From: an uncultured Woeseia sp.
Lineage (GTDB): Bacteria > Pseudomonadota > Gammaproteobacteria > Steroidobacterales > Woeseiaceae
DNA: 32,982 nt
NCBI GenBank assembly: GCA_913031125.1
Contig: CAJWFK010000030.1
Location: 1-32,982, forward strand
Direction of reading: 5' to 3'
Every line of letters starts with the position of its first letter. Within the stretch, counting starts at the first letter, position 1. The translations under genes and the position numbers were made by a program. Below, in pieces: positions 6,721 through 14,633 of the stretch. A model generated the notes under the pieces. The model made no database searches, had not been told where the DNA came from, and worked only from the letters and a program-made list of their open reading frames with translations.

Positions 6721-8238
6721 GTGGGACAAAAAGCCAAACAAGTAAAAGGTATTCGTCGCGTAGATAATTGGATTAACGGCGAGCCTAGTGAATGTTCATC
6801 TGATCGATATGGTGATGTTTTCGATTCAGCTACAGGAGAAAGATGTGCAGAGGTAGCGATGTCGAACGAATCGGATGTTGATAAAGCGATTGCCGCTGCG
6901 GCCGGGGCTTTCCCAAGCTGGTCACGCACCCCTGTTCTTCGTCGAGCACAAGTCATGTTCAAGCTCAAATCATTGGTGGAACGGGATCGTGCGGAAATCG
7001 CCGAATTGATTACACAGGAGCATGGGAAGGTTCTTCATGATGCAGATGGTTCGATCCAACGGGGCCTTGAAGTTGTGGAGTTTGCGTGTGGTATCCCCCA
7101 TTTGATTAAAGGCGAGTTTAATGACCAGGTAGGAACGGGGGTCGACACTTATTCTATGCGGCAGCCGGTCGGTGTTTGTGCTGGTATCACGCCGTTTAAT
7201 TTCCCGGCAATGGTTCCCATGTGGATGTTTCCTTTAGCGATCGCTACTGGAAACACGTTTATATTGAAACCTTCAGAGAAAGATCCCAGCTGTTCTTTAA
7301 AATGGGCTGAGTTACTGGCTGAGGCAGGGTTGCCACCGGGCGTATTTAATGTTGTGCAGGGTGACCATATTGCTGTTAATGCGATTTTGAATGATGAGAG
7401 GGTGGCGGCAGCGAGTTTTGTCGGTTCCACTCCAGTCGCTGAACATGTCTATAAAACGGCTTCGGCAAATGGTAAGCGGGTGCAGGCACTGGGAGGCGCA
7501 AAAAATCATTTGGTCGTTTTGCCGGATGCGGATATGGACAAGGCTGCTGATGCATTGGTGGGTGCGGGCTATGGTTCCGCAGGTGAGCGCTGTATGGCAA
7601 TTTCTGTCATTGTTGCAGTTGGTGATTCAGCTGAGCCACTCCTGGAGAAATTATTGCCAAAAATCGATGTCCTGAAAATTGGGACCGGAATGGACAACAA
7701 TAATGATATGGGACCGCTAATTACAGCTGAGCATCGCGATAAAGTTGCATCCTATATTGATATTGGTGAGCAGGAGGGAGCTCAGTTAGTAGTTGATGGG
7801 CGTATGCATGATGTTACTAATTTGCCGGGATACTTTCTTGGCCCGACATTATTTGATTATGCGACACACGATATGCGTGTCTACAAAGAAGAGATATTTG
7901 GCCCAGTATTAACAATGATTCGGGTTGATACTTTTGATGAAGCAATTCAGCTTGTTAATGATCATGAATATGGAAACGGAACATCGATTTTTACGCGTGA
8001 TGGTGATGCAGCTCGCGAATTTTCAAATAACATCGAAGTGGGTATGGTAGGTGTAAATGTTCCCATTCCGGTGCCCCTAGCCTTCCATAGTTTTGGCGGT
8101 TGGAAACGTTCCCTGTTTGGTGATATGTCGATCTATGGCATGGAAGGTGTACGTTTTTATACGAGACTTAAGACTGTGACATCCAGATGGCCAACTGGTA
8201 TTCGTAAAGGTGCCGATTTTTCAATGCCGACGATGTAG
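6721..8238 (+). CDS. mmsA: CoA-acylating methylmalonate/malonate-semialdehyde dehydrogenase
   Basis: The 505-residue aldehyde dehydrogenase carries the MmsA-specific active-site context GSAGERCMA, with catalytic Cys291, and the family segments NWINGEP, ITPFNFPAMVPMWMFP, FILKPSEKDPS, FVGSTPVA and FGGWKRSLFGD. Typical MmsA is about 500 residues. It oxidises (methyl)malonate semialdehyde with NAD and CoA, releasing CO2 and acetyl- or propionyl-CoA. The start is GTG, with AGGA 7 bases upstream overlapping the stop of the aminotransferase gene. Coupling to that enzyme implies degradation of beta-alanine or 3-aminoisobutyrate. It lies only 2 bases before the CoxG-like gene, tying this step to the molybdenum hydroxylase operon. 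Confidence 0.92.
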   Translation: MGQKAKQVKGIRRVDNWINGEPSECSSDRYGDVFDSATGERCAEVAMSNESDVDKAIAAAAGAFPSWSRTPVLRRAQVMFKLKSLVERDRAEIAELITQEHGKVLHDADGSIQRGLEVVEFACGIPHLIKGEFNDQVGTGVDTYSMRQPVGVCAGITPFNFPAMVPMWMFPLAIATGNTFILKPSEKDPSCSLKWAELLAEAGLPPGVFNVVQGDHIAVNAILNDERVAAASFVGSTPVAEHVYKTASANGKRVQALGGAKNHLVVLPDADMDKAADALVGAGYGSAGERCMAISVIVAVGDSAEPLLEKLLPKIDVLKIGTGMDNNNDMGPLITAEHRDKVASYIDIGEQEGAQLVVDGRMHDVTNLPGYFLGPTLFDYATHDMRVYKEEIFGPVLTMIRVDTFDEAIQLVNDHEYGNGTSIFTRDGDAAREFSNNIEVGMVGVNVPIPVPLAFHSFGGWKRSLFGDMSIYGMEGVRFYTRLKTVTSRWPTGIRKGADFSMPTM

Positions 8239-8240
8239 CT

Positions 8241-8795
8241 ATGGAAGTCCTGGGCGAGTACCAGATTAATGCACCCCGCCAGCATGTTTGGGAGGCCCTG
8301 AATGATCCTGAAATGTTGGAAAAGTGTATCCCGGGCTGCAAGTCTCTTCAGCACGTCCGCGATAATGAATTTACTGCGATGGTTACCGCCAAAATTGGAC
8401 CGGTACAGGCTAATTTTAACACCACACTACTGCTCGAAGATCTGAATCCGCCGGAGAGTTACTGCTTGGTCGGCAAAAGCAAAGCTGCAGTAGGCTTTGG
8501 AAGCGGCAGTGCTCAGATACATCTGCGAGATAACGGCAAATTTACATCACTGAGCTACAAAGCAGATCTTAAGGTTGGCGGTAAGCTCGCCCAAGTTGGT
8601 TCGAGGCTTGTTCTGGGAGCGACCAAGAAGATCGCAGATGATTTTTTTGCGAAGTTTTGCACAGAATTAGATGTAGCTGTTGAGCTCAAGGACACTAATA
8701 TAAAGGAGAATCAGGTGTCCGGTATTTCAGTAGTGTGGGTCACCATTTTAGGGGCCATACTGGCTTTGTTTAGTCTTTGGTTTCTGCTAGGCTAA
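8241..8795 (+). CDS. coxG: CoxG family SRPBCC protein with C-terminal membrane anchor
   Basis: The 184-residue protein begins with the CoxG/SRPBCC signature (MEVLGEYQINAPRQHVWEALND, then PEMLEKCIPGC) and continues with AMVTAKIGPV and the GKLAQVGSRLV segment typical of the carbon-monoxide-dehydrogenase subunit G family. Residues about 159-184 form a hydrophobic stretch (VVWVTILGAILALFSLWFLLG) that should be a single transmembrane helix at the C terminus. In carboxidotrophs CoxG tethers the Mo hydroxylase to the inner membrane, and in other bacteria CoxG binds quinone to pass electrons to the respiratory chain. Its position just before coxS-coxL-coxM suggests the same job here: delivering electrons from the hydroxylase to the membrane. 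A gap of 79 bases with no clear terminator separates it from coxS. Confidence 0.88.
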   Translation: MEVLGEYQINAPRQHVWEALNDPEMLEKCIPGCKSLQHVRDNEFTAMVTAKIGPVQANFNTTLLLEDLNPPESYCLVGKSKAAVGFGSGSAQIHLRDNGKFTSLSYKADLKVGGKLAQVGSRLVLGATKKIADDFFAKFCTELDVAVELKDTNIKENQVSGISVVWVTILGAILALFSLWFLLG

Positions 8796-8874
8796 ATAGC
8801 GTCCAACGAGAATTATAAAGAGCCCTTTTAAGCTGTGCTGGGCCACTAAAAACTGTTAAATATAGGATGGTCTT

Positions 8875-9375
8875 ATGAACCCGAAGGTCTCCATGAAGCT
8901 GAATGGCGAAGCCGTCAGCGCTGAAGTTGATTCGCGAATGCTTCTTGTTGAGCTGATTCGCGAGACATTTTCTAAAACAGGCACCCACGTAGGATGTGAT
9001 ACGAGCCAATGCGGAGCTTGTGTTGTGCATGTAAATGGTCGTTCAGTTAAAAGTTGCACCATGCTGGCAGTGCAGGCTGATGGGGCTGATGTGCAAACCA
9101 TCGAAGGTGTGGCATCAAATGGCGAGCTACATCCCATGCAGGCAGCGTTTCGTGAATACCATGGGCTGCAATGTGGATTTTGTACCCCCGGTATGATCAT
9201 GAGTGCGCTGGATCTCGTAAAACACAATCCAAATCCTGACGACAAGGAGATCCGGGAGTGGTTGGAAGGTAATCTATGTCGCTGTACCGGTTATCAGAAT
9301 ATTGTCCTCGCAGTTAAAGCTGGTGCCGAAGCAATGCAGTCCGTTACAGGTCAAGGCGAGGCTAGAGATGATTAA
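8875..9375 (+). CDS. coxS: Molybdenum hydroxylase small subunit, two [2Fe-2S] clusters (CoxS family)
   Basis: The 166-residue protein has the two-domain layout of the CoxS/XdhA small subunit. The plant-ferredoxin-like [2Fe-2S] domain carries Cys41, Cys46, Cys49 and Cys61 ([18 protein letters not shown]). The alpha-helical second cluster domain carries Cys100, Cys103, Cys135 and Cys137 ([17 protein letters not shown]). It passes electrons from the Mo site of the large subunit to the FAD of the medium subunit. The tail (from about residue 155) runs into the start of coxL, with ATGATTAA shared by the two genes. No signal peptide is present, as expected for a cytoplasmic complex. Confidence 0.95.
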   Translation: MNPKVSMKLNGEAVSAEVDSRMLLVELIRETFSKTGTHVGCDTSQCGACVVHVNGRSVKSCTMLAVQADGADVQTIEGVASNGELHPMQAAFREYHGLQCGFCTPGMIMSALDLVKHNPNPDDKEIREWLEGNLCRCTGYQNIVLAVKAGAEAMQSVTGQGEARDD

Positions 9376-11731
9376 GAATGGAATTGGCGCTGATGTTAGG
9401 CGCAAAGAAGATCGACGTTTTATCACTGGCGCTGGTAAATATGTTGATGATATTAACCGCCCTAATCAGCTATATGGTTACATTGTGCGATCGCCTTTGG
9501 CACATGCGAGGATCAGTAGTATAGGTATATCAGCAGCAGAACAGATTCCCGGTGTCGTAGCCGTGCTGACTGGTGCTGATATGGCAGCTGACGGGGTTGG
9601 CGGAGTGCCTTGTGGTTGGGGCGTCAACAACAAAGATGGTTCTCCGATGGCGGAACCACCGCATCCTCCGCTTGCAACAGATGTGGTTCGCTATGTTGGT
9701 GATCAGGTCGCAATCGTACTTGCTGAAAGTCGTTCTATAGCCAAGGATGCAGGCGAACTTCTTGAGGTCGACTATGAGGAGTTACCGGTGGTTGCCGGCC
9801 TTGAGGCAGCGAGCGCAGATGATGCCCCGCTCGTTTATGACGAGGTGCCGGGGAACATTTGTTTCGACTGGGAAATTGGCGATAAAGCGGCCACTGATAA
9901 GGCATTCGAAGAAGCGGCGTCCGTTGCAAGCCTTGATCTGGTGAATAATCGGTTGGTTGCTAATGCGATGGAACCGCGATCCGCAATTGGTGAATACGAT
10001 GGCGGTAAGGATGAACATACGCTCTATACGACTAGTCAGAATCCTCATGTGATTCGGTTACTTATGGGCGCATTTGTTATGGGGCTTCCTGAGCATAAGC
10101 TCCGGGTTGTGGCCCCTGATGTTGGGGGCGGTTTCGGCTCAAAAATTTTCCACTATGCAGAGGAAGCAATTGTTACTTGGGCTGCTAAACGGGTTAATCG
10201 GCCAGTTAAATGGACGGCTGATCGCAGCGAGTCTTTCATCAGCGATGCCCATGGTCGTGACCATATTTCGCGTGCAGAGATGGCAATGGATGAAAATGGT
10301 ATCTTCCTTGGCTTACGTGTTTCCACACGTGCTAACTTGGGGGCTTATTTGTCGACATTTGCGCCCTCGGTCCCTACTTATCTATATGCAACCCTGCTCG
10401 CCGGTAATTACAAAACACCGGCGATCTATACCGAGGTTAAAGGTATGTTTACAAATACCGTGCCGGTTGATGCGTATAGGGGTGCTGGTCGTCCGGAAGC
10501 AAGCTACCTACTTGAAAGGTTGGTAGACCGAGCTGCAAAAGTAGCGGGTCTTGACCCGGTTGAGATACGACGCCGCAATTTTATCAAACCGGAGGATTTC
10601 CCCTACGCGACGCCCGTTGCTCTGGAATATGATACCGGCGATTACGATGCGACCTTGGATAAAGCGCTTGAGCTTTCGGATTATAACAATTTTGAGTCGC
10701 GGAAAGCTGAATCTGCCAAACGCGGCAAGCTACGTGGCCTAGGTATTGCTACTTATATCGAGGCTTGTGGTATTGCCCCGTCCAATGTTGCTGGTGCATT
10801 AGGTGCGCGAGCAGGGTTATACGAGGCGGGAACAGTACGTGTGAATCCCACTGGTTCTGTCACGGTGTTGACGGGCTCGCATAGCCATGGCCAGGGTCAC
10901 GAAACAACTTTTGCACAACTAGTGACAGAGATGCTTGGAGTTGATTTTGACGCAGTTGAAATTGTTCATGGTGATACAGCCAAGGTGCCATTCGGAATGG
11001 GGACCTATGGTTCGCGGTCGGCAGCGGTTGGTGGTGTTGCGTTAGTTAATGCCCTTGAGAAGATTAGGACAAAAGCAAAAAAGATTGCGGCACATTTGCT
11101 AGAAGCATCTGATGAAGATATCGATTTTCAGGATGGACAGTTAGTTGTGGCTGGTACGGATAAAGCGGTTCCGTTTGGGGATGTTGCCATGGCTGCATAT
11201 GTTCCACATAACTACCCACTCGATACACTTGAACCAGGCCTTGAAGAAACAGCATTTTATGACCCAAAGAATTTTACATTTCCAGCGGGTTGTTATGTTT
11301 GTGAGGTCGAAATCGATACTGATACAGGTAAAGTTGACGTTGTTGCATTTACAGCAGCTGATGACTTTGGCCGGATTATTAATCCGATGATCGTCGAAGG
11401 GCAGGTGCATGGCGGGTTGGTACAGGGTATCGGACAAGCACTTTATGAAAATTGTGTATATGACGATTCGGGCCAGCTGATTAGTGGTTCTTTGATGGAC
11501 TATTGTCTGCCCAAGGCAGATAACGTGCCCGATTTTTCAGTTACGACGAATGTTACCCCTTGTACTCATAATGTGCTTGGCGTCAAAGGTTGCGGTGAAG
11601 CTGGGGCAATCGGAGCACCGCCAGCAGTGATTAATGCAGTTGTGGATGCACTGTCTGCTTACAATGTTGAAGATGTTCCCATGCCGGCGACTCCGCAACG
11701 TGTGTGGCAGGCAATGCAGGCGACGAAATAG
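9368..11731 (+). CDS. Molybdenum hydroxylase large subunit, xanthine oxidase family, CoxL form II type
   Basis: The 787-residue subunit binds the molybdopterin-cytosine dinucleotide cofactor. I start it at ATG 9368, which overlaps coxS by 8 bases and gives the usual opening [18 protein letters not shown]. The upstream in-frame codons back to 9302 translate coxS sequence out of frame. Motifs seen are [23 protein letters not shown], the active-site loop AYRGAGR (369-375), [16 protein letters not shown] and [14 protein letters not shown] with the catalytic Glu744. True aerobic CO dehydrogenases (form I) have AYxCSFR with a copper-binding cysteine. That cysteine is absent here, so this is a form II hydroxylase, probably acting on an aldehyde, imine or heterocycle. 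The specific substrate cannot be read from sequence. Confidence 0.93.
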   Translation: MIKNGIGADVRRKEDRRFITGAGKYVDDINRPNQLYGYIVRSPLAHARISSIGISAAEQIPGVVAVLTGADMAADGVGGVPCGWGVNNKDGSPMAEPPHPPLATDVVRYVGDQVAIVLAESRSIAKDAGELLEVDYEELPVVAGLEAASADDAPLVYDEVPGNICFDWEIGDKAATDKAFEEAASVASLDLVNNRLVANAMEPRSAIGEYDGGKDEHTLYTTSQNPHVIRLLMGAFVMGLPEHKLRVVAPDVGGGFGSKIFHYAEEAIVTWAAKRVNRPVKWTADRSESFISDAHGRDHISRAEMAMDENGIFLGLRVSTRANLGAYLSTFAPSVPTYLYATLLAGNYKTPAIYTEVKGMFTNTVPVDAYRGAGRPEASYLLERLVDRAAKVAGLDPVEIRRRNFIKPEDFPYATPVALEYDTGDYDATLDKALELSDYNNFESRKAESAKRGKLRGLGIATYIEACGIAPSNVAGALGARAGLYEAGTVRVNPTGSVTVLTGSHSHGQGHETTFAQLVTEMLGVDFDAVEIVHGDTAKVPFGMGTYGSRSAAVGGVALVNALEKIRTKAKKIAAHLLEASDEDIDFQDGQLVVAGTDKAVPFGDVAMAAYVPHNYPLDTLEPGLEETAFYDPKNFTFPAGCYVCEVEIDTDTGKVDVVAFTAADDFGRIINPMIVEGQVHGGLVQGIGQALYENCVYDDSGQLISGSLMDYCLPKADNVPDFSVTTNVTPCTHNVLGVKGCGEAGAIGAPPAVINAVVDALSAYNVEDVPMPATPQRVWQAMQATK

Positions 11732-11745
11732 AGAGGAGCAGCGAT

Positions 11746-12543
11746 ATGTATGACTTCAAATATCATCGACCGGCATCTCTGGATGAAGCAAAACAGATTT
11801 TGTCGGGGAACGAGGAAGCAAAAGCAATATCCGGTGGCATGACGCTTTTACCAACAATGAAACTGAGGCTGGCACGTCCCTCGGATGTTATTGACTTGTC
11901 GGATATTGCTGAATTGTCTGGTATTAATGACAACGGAAGCCACATTGAAATAGGTGCGATGACCCGTCATGCTGACGTTGCAGCAAGTGAGGTGGTTCGG
12001 TCAGCAATCCCGGCACTTGCCGAGTTAGCTGAGTCTATCGGTGATGCTCAGGTAAGAAATCGTGGGACGATTGGTGGCTCTGTCGCGAACAGTGATCCCG
12101 CGGCAGATTACCCAGCCGCAGTACTGGGATTGAATGGGATAGTAAAAACAGATTGTCGTGAAATCCTGGCCGATGAATTTTTCGTCGGCATGTTTGAAAC
12201 GGCGCTCGCTGAGGATGAAATCGTGGTTTCGGTTACCTTTCCCAAACCTAAACGAGCGGCTTACTGCAAATTTCCAAATCCAGCGTCTCGTTATGCAATT
12301 GTTGGTGTAATGATCGCTGAGATGGATGAGGGTATCCGAGTTGCAGTAACCGGAGCTGGTGCCTGCGCATTTCGTTTCACGGCTCTAGAGGAAGCACTCT
12401 CAGCTTCGTTGGACGCGGATGTTGTTTCAAAGTGTCAGGTTGATGCGACCGATTTGAACACTGATCTGCATGCCAGCGCTGAATACCGGGCTCATCTGGT
12501 GAGCATCATGGCTGCGCGGGCGGTGAAGACGTTGGGTGGATAA
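11746..12543 (+). CDS. coxM: Molybdenum hydroxylase medium subunit, FAD-binding (CoxM family)
   Basis: The 265-residue protein has the FAD_binding_5/CO_deh_flav_C layout. It starts MYDFKYHRPASLDEA and shows the two FAD pyrophosphate motifs ISGGMTLLPTMK (28-39) and TIGGS (108-112, in RNRGTIGGSVANSDPAAD). ATG 11746 follows GAGGAG and is preferred to an earlier in-frame start at 11704 that would run inside coxL. The subunit accepts electrons from the CoxS clusters and passes them to the acceptor, here possibly via CoxG to quinone. Its end overlaps the MoxR gene by 8 bases. The order S-L-M differs from the M-S-L order of canonical carboxidotroph clusters. Confidence 0.94.
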   Translation: MYDFKYHRPASLDEAKQILSGNEEAKAISGGMTLLPTMKLRLARPSDVIDLSDIAELSGINDNGSHIEIGAMTRHADVAASEVVRSAIPALAELAESIGDAQVRNRGTIGGSVANSDPAADYPAAVLGLNGIVKTDCREILADEFFVGMFETALAEDEIVVSVTFPKPKRAAYCKFPNPASRYAIVGVMIAEMDEGIRVAVTGAGACAFRFTALEEALSASLDADVVSKCQVDATDLNTDLHASAEYRAHLVSIMAARAVKTLGG

Positions 12544-13441
12544 AAAGACCGAATTGCCTAGGGACGTTACTAACGTCGAAACACTGTTAGCCGATGGTGA
12601 TTATGTTGCGGACCGAGGCCTTGCAACTGCCATTTTTCTTGCACTGCAAATGGGTCGACCGATTTTGTTAGAGGGCGAGGCCGGGGTTGGCAAGACCGAG
12701 ATAGCCAAAGTGCTAGCCAGAACTCTTGATCGAGACCTTATTCGTCTTCAATGTTTCGAAGGACTGGACTTGGCTAGTGCCGCTTATGAATGGAATTATC
12801 CGCAGCAAATGGTTGCTATTCGATTGGCCGAAGGAGAAGGAAAAGCCTCAGAAATCGGTGAAAGCCTATATACAAATGACTATTTGATCGAACGCCCTTT
12901 GCTGCAGGCCTTGCGATCGCGCATTGGAGGTCCTCCGGTTTTACTTATTGATGAGATTGATCGGGCTGATGAGCCATTTGAGGCCTTCCTACTGGAGTTA
13001 TTGTCAGATTTTCAGCTGACGATTCCGGAACTTGGAACAGTCGTTGCGGATGAACCACCGATTGTCGTGATTACATCTAACCGTACACGTGAAGTTCATG
13101 ATGCGCTCCGACGGCGCTGCCTTTATCACTGGGTTGATTATCCTACGCTTGACGCTGAGTTGAAAATTCTGGCTATTAAGGCTCCGCAACTTAATGCGAA
13201 GCTGCGTCGCCAGCTTGTGGCGTTTATTCACAAGTTGCGCGACCAGGAGCTCTTCAAGCAGCCGGGCGTTGCAGAGTCAATCGATTGGGCACATGCGTTG
13301 ACTCAGCTTGATGTGATCACGCTGACACCGGACCTAGTGAATAACTCCTTAGGTTCGCTATTAAAGTATCAAGACGATATTGCCAAAATTCAAGGGAGCG
13401 AGGCCGCCCGTTTATTATCTGAGATACAGGCTGCCGCCTGA
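12536..13441 (+). CDS. coxD: MoxR/CoxD family AAA+ ATPase
   Basis: The 301-residue protein is a MoxR-type AAA+ ATPase. Walker A is GEAGVGKT (47-54), Walker B is LLIDEID with Asp139-Glu140, sensor 1 lies in VVITSNRTREVHDALRRRC, and the preceding RLQCFEGLDLASAAYEWNYP segment is typical of the CoxD subgroup. In Oligotropha, CoxD with CoxE matures the metal site of CO dehydrogenase. MoxR-VWA pairs generally act as chaperones that insert or activate cofactors. The start is probably the GTG at 12536, overlapping coxM by 8 bases without a strong Shine-Dalgarno sequence, so translation is likely coupled to coxM. The VWA partner gene follows 13 bases downstream. Confidence 0.9.
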   Translation: MDKKTELPRDVTNVETLLADGDYVADRGLATAIFLALQMGRPILLEGEAGVGKTEIAKVLARTLDRDLIRLQCFEGLDLASAAYEWNYPQQMVAIRLAEGEGKASEIGESLYTNDYLIERPLLQALRSRIGGPPVLLIDEIDRADEPFEAFLLELLSDFQLTIPELGTVVADEPPIVVITSNRTREVHDALRRRCLYHWVDYPTLDAELKILAIKAPQLNAKLRRQLVAFIHKLRDQELFKQPGVAESIDWAHALTQLDVITLTPDLVNNSLGSLLKYQDDIAKIQGSEAARLLSEIQAAA

Positions 13442-13454
13442 ATTTTAAGTAACC

Positions 13455-14633
13455 GTGCCTAAGGTTTCAGAAAGTCGTATCGCTGAGAATATTCTCCTCT
13501 TTTGCCGCACCCTACGAAAGGCCGGTATGCCCATTGGACCGGGTCAAATATTAGATGCAAGTGAGGCTATATTGCGAACGGGTATAGGCCGGCGTGATGA
13601 TTTCTACATGGCATTGCGTGCGGTTCTGGTCATGGACCCGATGCAATTTCGCCTGTTTGATCAGGTGTTCCACGTATATTTTCGTAATCCGCGTTTACTG
13701 GAACGAATGATAGGGTTGTTATTGCCGACTTTGGAGCAGCATGGCACTGAAGGGGGGGCGCCTATTCGCAGGCTTATTGAAGCAATATCCACTAATACTG
13801 CGAGTGATGACGAAGATAGCATCGCTGAATACAGTCAAATAGGGGCCTCGCATAACGAGGTGTTGACCGACAAGGACTTTGAACAGATGAGTTTGGAGGA
13901 ATTGGAAGAATCCAAACAAATGTTGCATGAAAGAATAAACCTTATTCGAAAGGTGCGGACGCGAAGATTCTGCCCAAATCATTTTGGCTATAGATATGAT
14001 CCACGGAAGTCGATGCAACGAATGTTGCGTACTGACGGACAGCTCATACAGCTGGTGCGAAAGCAGTACAGACTGCGGCCACCAACTTTAGTGTTGATTT
14101 GCGATATCTCCGGCTCCATGAGCCATTATTCAAGAATGTTTATGTATTTTGCACATGCTCTGACTAATACCAGGCAAAAAGTACACACTTTTGTTCTGGG
14201 TACCCGGCTCACGAACATCACAAATTGGTTGGGTACACGAGACGTGGATCGTGCGCTCGACCGAGTGGCTCATGAAGTCGAAGATTGGGATGGCGGAACA
14301 CGTATCGCTGATTGTTTGGCCGAATTTAATTTCAACTGGGGACGTCGGATATTGTCGGGTAATTCTGTCGTCGTATTGTTAAGTGATGGATTAGAATGCG
14401 ACTCAAAAAGTGATCTGGATTTTCAGATGGCTCGGCTACAGCGGAGCACTGATGAACTAATCTGGCTGAATCCGATGCTTCGCTACAGCGACTTCGAACC
14501 GAAAGCATTTGGTATCAGAACCATGTTGCCATATGCAGATCATTTTCTTGCTGCTCACAACATTACTAGCCTCATCCAGCTCGGGAGGCTGCTTAGCGGA
14601 TCCCATCGTCAAAATGAGAGACAAGTAGCATGA
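13455..14633 (+). CDS. coxE: CoxE-like protein with von Willebrand factor A domain
   Basis: The 392-residue protein has the C-terminal VWA_CoxE domain with a complete metal-ion-dependent adhesion site: Asp217-x-Ser219-x-Ser221 (DISGS), Thr282 (GGTRIADCL) and Asp311 (LLSDGLECD). The N-terminal half is helical and charged, including an EELEESKQMLHERINLIRKV stretch likely to coil. CoxE partners with the CoxD ATPase in maturing CoxL. Here the pair is kept although the large subunit lacks the copper-site cysteine of form I enzymes. The start is GTG 13455 with only a weak ribosome-binding site. The gene ends in an ATGA overlap with the XdhC-like gene. Local phrases such as FNWGRRILSGNSVVVLLSDGL are characteristic of the family. 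Confidence 0.9.
   Translation: MPKVSESRIAENILLFCRTLRKAGMPIGPGQILDASEAILRTGIGRRDDFYMALRAVLVMDPMQFRLFDQVFHVYFRNPRLLERMIGLLLPTLEQHGTEGGAPIRRLIEAISTNTASDDEDSIAEYSQIGASHNEVLTDKDFEQMSLEELEESKQMLHERINLIRKVRTRRFCPNHFGYRYDPRKSMQRMLRTDGQLIQLVRKQYRLRPPTLVLICDISGSMSHYSRMFMYFAHALTNTRQKVHTFVLGTRLTNITNWLGTRDVDRALDRVAHEVEDWDGGTRIADCLAEFNFNWGRRILSGNSVVVLLSDGLECDSKSDLDFQMARLQRSTDELIWLNPMLRYSDFEPKAFGIRTMLPYADHFLAAHNITSLIQLGRLLSGSHRQNERQVA

Noticed and set aside
9302-9367. N-terminal extension of the CoxL protein
   Set aside because: These in-frame codons overlap the 3' end of coxS and translate to sequence unlike the family. The start [18 protein letters not shown] at 9368 fits.
11704-11745. Earlier start for the CoxM subunit
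   Set aside because: It lies inside coxL. ATG 11746 has a GAGGAG site and gives the conserved MYDFKYHRPA opening.
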